Both the position numbers and the translations under genes were made by a program. From an uncultured Clostridia bacterium (GTDB lineage Bacteria > Bacillota > Clostridia > Christensenellales > Borkfalkiaceae), in assembly GCA_934249265.1 (NCBI GenBank), contig CAKQKQ010000057.1, forward strand, positions 1 to 12,547: a stretch of DNA of 12,547 bases, written 5' to 3'. The notes beneath the pieces are model-generated. The model did not search any database. It saw only the letters and a program-made list of their open reading frames with translations, and was not told where the DNA came from. Shown piece after piece: positions 1-5,365 of this stretch (its first letter is position 1; each line of letters starts with the position of its first letter).

Positions 1-261
1 TCCTGCCGATGCGCGGCGCGCCGCGTCAATCATTACAAGAAGTTCCATAAGATTTTCGTTTACCGGTGCGGAAGTCTATTGAATGATGAATACGTCTCTT
101 CCTCTTACCGTTTCGCCTATGTGTACGCTTGTTTCTCCGTCGCTGAAATGACCTACTTCAATGTCTCCGAGTGTAAGTCCCAACTCTTTTACTACTGCCT
201 CTGCAAGAGGTCTGTTTGAATTTCCGGCAAAAATTTTAATCTCGTTATGATTGGTAATCAT
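1..261 (-). CDS. prs: Ribose-phosphate pyrophosphokinase, N-terminal part, with in-frame amber codon
   Basis: PRPP synthetase makes 5-phosphoribosyl-1-pyrophosphate from ribose-5-phosphate and ATP for nucleotide, His and Trp synthesis in the cytoplasm. The start at 261 gives MITNHNEIKIFAGNSNRPLA, then FSDGET and RGRDVFIIQ, all typical of the Prs N-terminus. At 76-78 the codon is TAG, where the family has Ser in IIQST. The same frame then continues to the window edge as TSAPVNENLMELL followed by an MIDAARRASAG-like stretch, exactly the family sequence. One base change (TCG to TAG) explains it; there is no frameshift. A GGAGG lies upstream of the ATG at a rather long spacing (about 15 nt). The gene has its own promoter at 494-522, giving a leader of about 225 nt. 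It may be a nonsense allele, a sequence error or a readthrough site. The family assignment is very secure; the integrity of the gene is not. Confidence 0.9.
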
Positions 262-493
262 GTTGTGTTCCGCTGCCCTCCGAAAATATTTTAAATTTTA
301 GCCGACGCGCTTTTTCGGCGTATACCCGTATATTAGCGATTTTTTATCTTTTTATCTCGCTTTTATCTCGTTTTTTGTCTTGCGACGCTTTTTAATTGCG
401 TCTTTAACGGCGTTCAAATAAACTTCGCTAAAAAAGCGATAAAATCAAAATCTTGCGGCATATACAATCCGCGCACGAGTCGTACTTTTTACT

Positions 494-522
494 ATTTTAT
501 ATAATTAAGAAAAATAAGTCAA
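494..522 (-). promoter_or_regulatory. Sigma-A promoter for prs
   Basis: On the minus strand TTGACT (517-522) and TAAAAT (494-499) are separated by exactly 17 bp. The predicted start near 487 leaves an untranslated leader of about 225 nt before the prs ATG at 261. The promoter sits only about 25 bp past the tadA stop codon, so prs can be transcribed apart from rlmH-tadA. The leader contains small hairpins (for example TCGCT/AGCGA around 424-438) but no riboswitch that I recognise. Confidence 0.7.
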
Positions 523-545
523 CACAATTTAATGGGTTTTTCAAG

Positions 546-998
546 TTATTTTCTACGTTTTTTAAAAAAGTCTTTTAAAACGAACGAACATTGTTCTTCA
601 AGTAATCCGCCCTCGGCTTGTCCGTTGTAATTTAAGCCGCTGTCCTTTAAAATATTAAACTTCGACGACACCGAGCCGCTCTTTTTTTCGTACGCGCCGA
701 AATATATTCCTTTAAGTCGCGCGTTGCATATCGCGCCCGCGCACATGGGGCATGGCTCTAACGTGACGTACATTTCGCAGTCGTCGAGCCGCCAACTTTT
801 TAATTTTTTGCACGCCTTTTCTATCGCGAGTATTTCGGCGTGGTGGGTGGCTATTTGCGATTTTTCCCTTTTATTATAAGCGCGCGCAATGATTTTGCCG
901 TCCTTTACGATAACCGCCCCTATGGGTATTTCCTCGTTTTTTTCGGCTTTTTCGGCTTGCTTCAACGCCGCTTTCATAAATTTTTCTTTATCTTCCAT
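546..998 (-). CDS. tadA: tRNA-specific adenosine deaminase TadA
   Basis: It deaminates adenosine-34 of tRNA-Arg(ACG) to inosine in the cytoplasm, allowing wobble reading of CGN codons. The 150-residue protein has the usual family length. The zinc site is visible: HAE at residues 53-55 (His zinc ligand, Glu proton shuttle) and PCPMC at 82-86 (Cys83 and Cys86). IPIGAVIV at 24-31 and the basic C-terminal tail are also typical. The start at 998 is set by GAGG six bases upstream, which overlaps the stop codon of rlmH. The gap to rlmH is only 8 nt, so the two genes form an operon with probable translational coupling. No strong terminator was found behind it before the prs promoter. Confidence 0.96.
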   Translation of the reverse strand: MEDKEKFMKAALKQAEKAEKNEEIPIGAVIVKDGKIIARAYNKREKSQIATHHAEILAIEKACKKLKSWRLDDCEMYVTLEPCPMCAGAICNARLKGIYFGAYEKKSGSVSSKFNILKDSGLNYNGQAEGGLLEEQCSFVLKDFFKKRRK

Positions 999-1006
999 TT
1001 AAAACC

Positions 1007-1483
1007 TCATTTGTGGTAGTCGCTGTCGGCGTTTATCATAAAAGCCCTATAAATTTGTTCTAATAAAAGCACCCGCATAAGCGTGTGCGGAAAAGTCATA
1101 TCCGAAAACGAAATTTTTTCGTCCGCTTTTTGTTTTATGCTTGCGTCTATTCCGTAAGAACCGCCTATCACGAAAGTAATTATTCCCTCTCCCGCGTCAA
1201 CTAAACCCTCGACTTTTTTCGCAAGCGTTTCCGATGACATTTTTTTACCTTCGACGGCAAGGGCGATTATATATCCTTTTAAATTTTTCTCTATGCCCTC
1301 GCCTTCCTTTTTTAAAAGGCGAACTATGTCGGCGGGCGACGGCTCTTTTGAAAAAGTTTCGTCTTTACATTCTATAAAAGTGACTTCGCAAAACCTTTTT
1401 AGCCTTTTTATATACTCAAAAATAGCCTCTTTATAATAATTTTCCTTTACTTTGCCCACGCAAACTACGTTTATCTTTATCAT
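1007..1483 (-). CDS. rlmH: 23S rRNA (pseudouridine-1915 N3)-methyltransferase RlmH
   Basis: This SPOUT-family enzyme methylates pseudouridine 1915 in helix 69 of 23S rRNA, using S-adenosylmethionine, on assembled 70S ribosomes. The 158-residue product is the usual family length. It starts MIKINVVCVGKVKENYY, has the SAM-binding FVIGGSYG at 104-111, and ends with MTFPHTLMRVLLLEQIYRAF and a terminal DYHK, all family hallmarks. The frame is open 30 codons further upstream, but the ATG at 1483 matches the conserved N-terminus and has AGGGG about 6 nt upstream, so it was chosen. A good -10 (TATAAT, 1506-1511) lies just upstream but its -35 is poor. It is followed after 8 nt by tadA. Confidence 0.97.
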   Translation of the reverse strand: MIKINVVCVGKVKENYYKEAIFEYIKRLKRFCEVTFIECKDETFSKEPSPADIVRLLKKEGEGIEKNLKGYIIALAVEGKKMSSETLAKKVEGLVDAGEGIITFVIGGSYGIDASIKQKADEKISFSDMTFPHTLMRVLLLEQIYRAFMINADSDYHK

Positions 1484-1620
1484 TTTATCCCCTTTTGCCG
1501 TTTTTATTATATATTGTATTTTACATTGAATTTGGCTGTATCGAATTTGCCGCGCGTTATTGCGCATTGGCAAACGCCGTTAAACGCATTGCTTAATACT
1601 TTTCGGCTTTCGCTTTATTC

Positions 1621-2625
1621 TTATGCGAAAAGATTTACAAGCCACATAAAAACGCAAACCGCAACGCCGCCTAAATAAGCGTAAAAATCTTTGATTTTAA
1701 GTTTTTTATTGCTTTCGGACAAATCGTTTTGGTCTTTCTGTTTAAAGAGCCACACGCACGAAATTACAAGCGCGACAAGCCCGACTATCATTAAAATTAT
1801 GCCTTTTACACCCGCATACAAATTTACTTGCGGGAAAAAATAAGTCAACGTAAGCACCAAAGCGTTGTTTAAAAAGTGCATAATCGTCGTGGGAATGACC
1901 GAACCGCTTTTTCTCGCAATTAATGCGTACGTTGCGCCCACGAGAAATTGGTAAACCGTTTGGGCGGGCGACATATGAAACAGCGAAAACAACACGCCGT
2001 TTAAAATTACCGCCGTTACCGTGGAAAAATCGTCAAACGCAGTCAAAATTACACCGCGGAACAAAAATTCTTCTACCAATGCGGGCAAAAGACATATGCA
2101 TAACAACCCGAGCAAATAATTGCCTACGCTTGCGGGCGGCAGCGTGACTTGCGGGGGATTATAACCGAGTTTGTTTAAAAGATACACAAACAAATCGTTC
2201 GCCTTGCCCAACCCAAGCAAAAGTCCAAACAAACATACAACCGCAATTAATGCGTATTTAAGCGAGAATTTTTTTACTTTGACGCAAGATAAAAGGTTGG
2301 TTTTTTCCTTTAAAGAATAAAACAAAGCGCACGCGAAAATCGCCGTTCCGCACACGCAATACGCCAAGAATTTAAAGACGGTTTTTTCGCCTACGACTTC
2401 GGTAGTAGCACTCGTTTTTTGCGCAACCACCGTCACCACAACGGCGTAAACGAGTTGAAGAATCAAATATGCGCAAATACAACTCGTAAAAAACCAACCG
2501 CCGAAATTTATATTCAATTTTTTTAACGCGCAACCGTTTTTATTCTCTTTAATATCGGCGTTTTTGTCATTTACGCCTTTATTTTTATTAAAACGCGCGC
2601 CCTTTTTGTCGTTTTTGTTTTTCAT
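1621..2625 (-). CDS. CPBP-family intramembrane glutamic endopeptidase (CAAX-protease-like)
   Basis: An integral membrane protein of the CPBP (Abi/Rce1-like) family. Members cleave proteins within the membrane; the substrate here cannot be told. The motifs are intact: VEEFLFRG (Glu185, Glu186, Arg190), FSLFH (Phe213, His217) and HFLNN (His250, Asn253/254). There are about eight hydrophobic segments, at roughly 45-68, 84-103, 122-140, 168-184, 203-217, 225-236, 272-293 and 314-333. The first 40 residues are a very Lys/Asn-rich cytoplasmic tail without similarity that I recognise. The ATG at 2625 has no Shine-Dalgarno sequence and sits just below a promoter, so the message may be leaderless. In related Firmicutes such proteins serve in peptide maturation, bacteriocin self-immunity or stress responses; nothing nearby selects among these. 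Confidence 0.9.
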   Translation of the reverse strand: MKNKNDKKGARFNKNKGVNDKNADIKENKNGCALKKLNINFGGWFFTSCICAYLILQLVYAVVVTVVAQKTSATTEVVGEKTVFKFLAYCVCGTAIFACALFYSLKEKTNLLSCVKVKKFSLKYALIAVVCLFGLLLGLGKANDLFVYLLNKLGYNPPQVTLPPASVGNYLLGLLCICLLPALVEEFLFRGVILTAFDDFSTVTAVILNGVLFSLFHMSPAQTVYQFLVGATYALIARKSGSVIPTTIMHFLNNALVLTLTYFFPQVNLYAGVKGIILMIVGLVALVISCVWLFKQKDQNDLSESNKKLKIKDFYAYLGGVAVCVFMWLVNLFA

Positions 2626-2635
2626 AAGTAAATTT

Positions 2636-2664
2636 ATTATACATTATTTATAAATTTTAGTAAA
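2636..2664 (-). promoter_or_regulatory. Promoter abutting the CPBP start codon (possible leaderless mRNA)
   Basis: On the minus strand TTTACT (2659-2664), a 17-bp spacer and a consensus TATAAT (2636-2641) are seen. The start of transcription expected 6-8 bases downstream falls near 2629, only about 4 nt before the ATG (2623-2625). No Shine-Dalgarno sequence fits in that space, and none is visible further upstream. Confidence 0.6.
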
Positions 2665-2868
2665 GAATATTTACCTTAAAATTAAGTGCAAAATCGAACG
2701 ACGAAAACATAAAAATTTTGACTGCATAATTTAAAACGAAGGAAAAAATTAAACGGTAAAAATTTAAACGATAGAAAATTGCACAACCGAAAAATTGCAT
2801 GGCAAATTATTCCCTTTTCACTCTTTTAAAGGTAAATCATTCTTCTTGTCGCTCTTTAAAAAACCTTG

Positions 2869-3690
2869 TCACACGCTTAAAGTTGCGTAATACTCCACCA
2901 CCGCCATTGTTACGACTTGCGAAAATTTATCCCTATAATTCTCGGTAGAAAGAAGTCGCTCGTCTTCCGCGTTAGACAAAAAGCCGCACTCGATAAGTAC
3001 CGACGTGTAATCGGTGCAGTTTAACATATAAAAATCACCCGACAAATTTATGCACTCGCGCGTGCTTTCTTCCATTTTGTTGAGTCTGTTTTGAATTACG
3101 CTCGACAAATTTTTGCTTTCGTCGCTGCCTATTTTATAAAAAACTTGCGCCCCGCGGCGGCTTTTATCGGCGGGAAAACTGTTCATATGTACGGATATTA
3201 CAAGATGCGGCTTTGCTTTTTCTATAATTTCTCTGCGCTTGTTCATGTCGCGCTTTTTAAATCCGGAAGTGTACACCCCGTACAAGCCCGCTTGACTGTT
3301 CCTCGTCATAACAACCTTAAAGCCCGCTGATTCAAACGATTTTTTAAGGCTGAACGCCATTTCGAGATTTATATCCGCCTCTACACTGCCGCTTATGCCC
3401 TTTACTCCGCCGTCTATTCCGCCGTGCCCAGCGTCGAGCACGATGGTGTAAATCGGCTTGGGCGAACCGACCGCAACCGCCCCGCCGCAACCTAAACCGA
3501 CCATAGCCATAACGACTGCCGACATCGTTGCCGCCGCCAACGCAATGAGTTTTTTGATAAATTTTGCCTTGCGAGAAGTAGATGTTTTTTCTTTGCGATT
3601 AAAAGTAATCTTTGCCTTGTCGCTAAAATAAATTTCTGCCTTGCTTGCCTTTTTTGTTTTGCGGCTAAACTTTTTTATTATCGAAATCAT
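2869..3690 (-). CDS. N-acetylmuramoyl-L-alanine amidase, Amidase_3 family, CwlD-like
   Basis: A zinc amidase that cuts the bond between muramic acid and the peptide stem of peptidoglycan, acting outside the membrane. The catalytic domain covers about residues 79-270 of 273. Zinc ligands are His89 in LDAGHGGIDGG, Glu104 in GSVEADINLE and His168 in ISVHMNSF; the catalytic Glu234 lies in LIECGFLSN. The RRE..EKA.PHLVIS segment, the GAQVFY strand and the C-terminal end match the CwlD spore-cortex group best, but sporulation is not proven. A hydrophobic segment at about 44-72 should be a signal peptide or anchor; it follows an unusually long Lys/Arg-rich N-terminal tail of about 47 residues. The ATG at 3690 was chosen; a GTG at 3729 in the same frame would add 13 residues. 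Neither has a strong ribosome binding site. Confidence 0.9.
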   Translation of the reverse strand: MISIIKKFSRKTKKASKAEIYFSDKAKITFNRKEKTSTSRKAKFIKKLIALAAATMSAVVMAMVGLGCGGAVAVGSPKPIYTIVLDAGHGGIDGGVKGISGSVEADINLEMAFSLKKSFESAGFKVVMTRNSQAGLYGVYTSGFKKRDMNKRREIIEKAKPHLVISVHMNSFPADKSRRGAQVFYKIGSDESKNLSSVIQNRLNKMEESTRECINLSGDFYMLNCTDYTSVLIECGFLSNAEDERLLSTENYRDKFSQVVTMAVVEYYATLSV

Positions 3691-4040
3691 AATATTTTCA
3701 CTTCGACGGTAAACGGCGCATTTTTGCACATTGTTTTAAACGCTCGATTCTTAAACGCGTTTTATTAATTTTTGCCGTTTTGTTTTTACCTTTTTACGGG
3801 CAAACTACCGTCAAATTTTTCTCCGATATTATTTTATTGAGTTTGCGCCGCAAATAATACCAAAACAATTTGACTGCAAAATTTTTATGCATAATGAATA
3901 AACGCATAAAATATTCAGGTCAAATGTCGTAATTTGTCGATTTTTAGCACCTTGATATATCCTCGGATTATTTTTAATCAAAAATTCGGCAAAAGGCTGC
4001 CAAAACGTTTGTTCTATAAAACGATTTTTATGCATAAAAT

Positions 4041-4149
4041 TGTGGACAACTCGACCTCATTGTGGATAACTCGCCCTTTTTTAGCCTATTTATCCACAAT
4101 TTTGTCCGTTTTTTGCCTTCAAATCGCCAAAATGTCATATATTTCCACA
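4041..4149. promoter_or_regulatory. DnaA-box cluster (candidate oriC or DnaA-regulated element)
   Basis: Two perfect 9-mers of the DnaA box TTATCCACA are present: TGTGGATAA at 4061-4069 (minus orientation) and TTATCCACA at 4090-4098 (plus). A one-mismatch box, TGTGGACAA, lies at 4041-4049, and a weaker ATTTCCACA at 4141-4149. The first two boxes belong to a 14-bp direct repeat, TTGTGGAYAACTCG, with an exact 20-bp period. I found no other perfect box in the window. Flanks are AT-rich. No dnaA or dnaN gene is visible, so origin function is an inference; a DnaA-titration site or DnaA-controlled promoter are alternatives. Confidence 0.6.
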
Positions 4150-4205
4150 TATAATGGCGTTGTATAAAATTATGCGGTCGCATAGTTTATTTTGCATAAA
4201 AAGAC

Positions 4206-4244
4206 AAAAAACGCGCCGCAAAGCAAATACACTGCCTCGGCGCG
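4206..4244 (-). terminator. Intrinsic terminator of the patatin gene
   Basis: A 7-bp all-GC stem, CGCGCCG (4212-4218) with CGGCGCG (4238-4244), encloses a 19-nt loop. On the minus strand it is followed directly by six U (plus-strand A run 4206-4211), with more U after a short gap. It lies about 70 nt past the patatin stop codon. Confidence 0.85.
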
Positions 4245-4316
4245 CCGTTTTATTAAATTACTCGATATAATCGTAAATTTTAAACAATGTAAAATTACAG
4301 TAAAATCATTAAAAAA

Positions 4317-5105
4317 TTAAAATTTAAAGCCGCTTTTATTTAAAACAGAAACCATTTCGGGCATTTTTTCTTTTGCGATATTATAGCCTATGTCGTACAT
4401 ATCGTCCATGCCCTTTATATTCATACTTCTATACGCCGATAAATCGGGGGACAAAATATAGTCGGAATTGTCGTACATAAATTTTAATCTGTCGAAAAGC
4501 GGCACTTTGTTGTCTGGATAAAGTTTATCTAAAGTGGGTTTTGTCGCGCTGTTCATTCTTTGTTCGCCCGACAAATTTACGCTCAACACGAAATCCGCGC
4601 CCATGTTTTTGCACACGTCGGCGGGTACTGCGTTGAGATAAGCACCGTCAATGCATTGTCTGCCGTTTACGTCAACGGGTCTAAACACGGGAAGAATCGC
4701 GCTCGACGCCGCCATAGCCTTACACAGCCTTCCGCTGTCGATTACCACGACTTCGCCCGCGTCTTTATCGACCGCCACCGCTTTAAAGGGCATTTTTGTC
4801 TCGTCAAATTCCTTGCCGCCCGTGATTTTGTAAAGCACGCTTTCGACGGGAGTACCGCCCAAAGTCATCATAAACAGCATTTGCGGGTCGGTAAAATCGA
4901 ACAAGCGCAACATTTCGAGCATTTCCCTTACGCTTACGCCGCACGCATACAAGCCGCCGACAATACTGCCGATGCTCGTGCCCGCCACCAAATCGAAAGT
5001 TATACCCTCTTCTTCAAACGCTTTAAGCGCGCCGAGGTGCGCCATGCCCTTCGTTCCGCCGCTGCCGAGAGCCAAGCCTAATTTCTTTTTCTTCTTTCCG
5101 AACAT
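4317..5105 (-). CDS. Patatin-like phospholipase / RssA-family serine hydrolase
   Basis: A cytoplasmic or membrane-associated lipid acyl hydrolase of the patatin fold, using a Ser-Asp dyad. The oxyanion-hole glycine loop is LGSGGTKG (13-20), the nucleophile is Ser44 in GTSIGS, and the partner Asp153 lies in DGAYLN. The 262-residue protein is a minimal single-domain form like bacterial RssA/YlbK-type proteins, with no signal peptide; a KKKKK stretch at residues 4-8 could touch acidic membrane lipids. The ATG at 5105 has GGAG about 7 nt upstream. The gene appears to be transcribed alone: the glycosidase terminator lies upstream and its own terminator downstream. No clear promoter was found; a TATAAA with a poor TTAAGC 17 bp away is the best weak candidate. 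The natural substrate is unknown. Confidence 0.92.
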   Translation of the reverse strand: MFGKKKKKLGLALGSGGTKGMAHLGALKAFEEEGITFDLVAGTSIGSIVGGLYACGVSVREMLEMLRLFDFTDPQMLFMMTLGGTPVESVLYKITGGKEFDETKMPFKAVAVDKDAGEVVVIDSGRLCKAMAASSAILPVFRPVDVNGRQCIDGAYLNAVPADVCKNMGADFVLSVNLSGEQRMNSATKPTLDKLYPDNKVPLFDRLKFMYDNSDYILSPDLSAYRSMNIKGMDDMYDIGYNIAKEKMPEMVSVLNKSGFKF

Positions 5106-5167
5106 TTTTATCTCCGTTTATCGTAATATATTTGTATTAAAATAATATGCTTTTATATTTATCCGCG

Positions 5168-5287
5168 TGCCGCCGCTTAACTCTATTGCTATGCCGCTAC
5201 GCCGTTATGCCGCCGCGTTCGCCATTTGACTTTAATGCCGCCACATCGCCGAGTTAGCCGTTTCACTTTAATGCCGCTTAACTTTAT
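5168..5287. repeat. Degenerate GCCGC-based short repeats
   Basis: The spacer upstream of the patatin gene is built from imperfect copies of an element like ATGCCGCTTAACTTTA. CTTTAATGCCGC occurs at about 5230 and again 36 bp further on, and GCCGCTTAACT occurs at both ends. No open reading frame explains it. Similar GCCGC patches occur in two other spacers of this window (7294-7361 and 7651-7710). Confidence 0.45.
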
Positions 5288-5294
5288 TATAAAA

Positions 5295-5338
5295 AGCAAA
5301 ATAAAGTAATAGCAGGAAAATATTTCATCCCCTGCTAT
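5295..5338 (-). terminator. Intrinsic terminator of the GH2 gene
   Basis: A perfect 8-bp stem, ATAGCAGG with CCTGCTAT (5309-5316 and 5331-5338), has a 14-nt loop. On the minus strand it is followed by a U-rich but interrupted tail (TACTTTATTTTG). It lies about 27 nt beyond the glycosidase stop. The plus strand also has a T-rich flank, so it could work in both directions. Confidence 0.75.
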
Positions 5339-5365
5339 CATTTATTATTTTACTATTAAATTTTT

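Larger units (their letters stand above)
3691..4316. other. Gene-free intergenic region with DnaA boxes and a terminator
   Basis: This 626-bp stretch between the amidase start and the patatin stop has only short open frames without recognisable similarity. From left to right it holds several features. There is a possible extended -10 for the amidase on the minus strand (TGG plus TATTAT, 3854-3862, no good -35). Tandem TGTCG motifs lie at 3925 and 3935. A 14-bp exact direct repeat, ATTTTTATGCATAA, occurs at 3881-3894 and 4024-4037. The DnaA-box cluster spans 4041-4149. A short inverted repeat, TATGCG/CGCATA, lies at 4171-4184. The patatin terminator is at 4206-4244. The region is strongly AT-rich apart from the terminator stem. 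Confidence 0.7.

Noticed and set aside
76..78. Genome-wide reassignment of TAG as an explanation for the prs stop
   Set aside because: No other gene in the window contains an internal TAG; the single event is better explained by mutation or error.
350..470. Short minus-strand ORFs in the prs leader, one reading like a Lys-rich coding tail
   Set aside because: At most about 25 residues, no start with a ribosome binding site and no family match; could be chance or a gene remnant.
1484..1573. 30-codon N-terminal extension of rlmH
   Set aside because: The conserved RlmH N-terminus and a ribosome binding site fit the ATG at 1483; the upstream part is compositionally unlike the family.
2740..2868. 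Terminator behind the amidase gene
   Set aside because: Only a 4-bp TTGC/GCAA stem with a short T run is seen, too weak to call.
3484..3495. Lipobox in the amidase (GLGC)
   Set aside because: Leu is at -2 and Gly at -3 relative to Cys, which does not fit the lipoprotein consensus.
3829..4167. Two small overlapping ORFs (68 codons minus, 77 codons plus) in the DnaA-box region
   Set aside because: No ribosome binding sites, AT-driven composition, no recognisable similarity, and they run through the DnaA boxes.
3691..4316. parS partition site
   Set aside because: No sequence close to the 16-bp parS palindrome was found.
4560..5081. Long plus-strand ORF opposite the patatin gene, and similar ones opposite the glycosidase and degenerate ATPase
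   Set aside because: They are antisense shadows of genes with clear catalytic motifs and have no similarity or ribosome binding site of their own.
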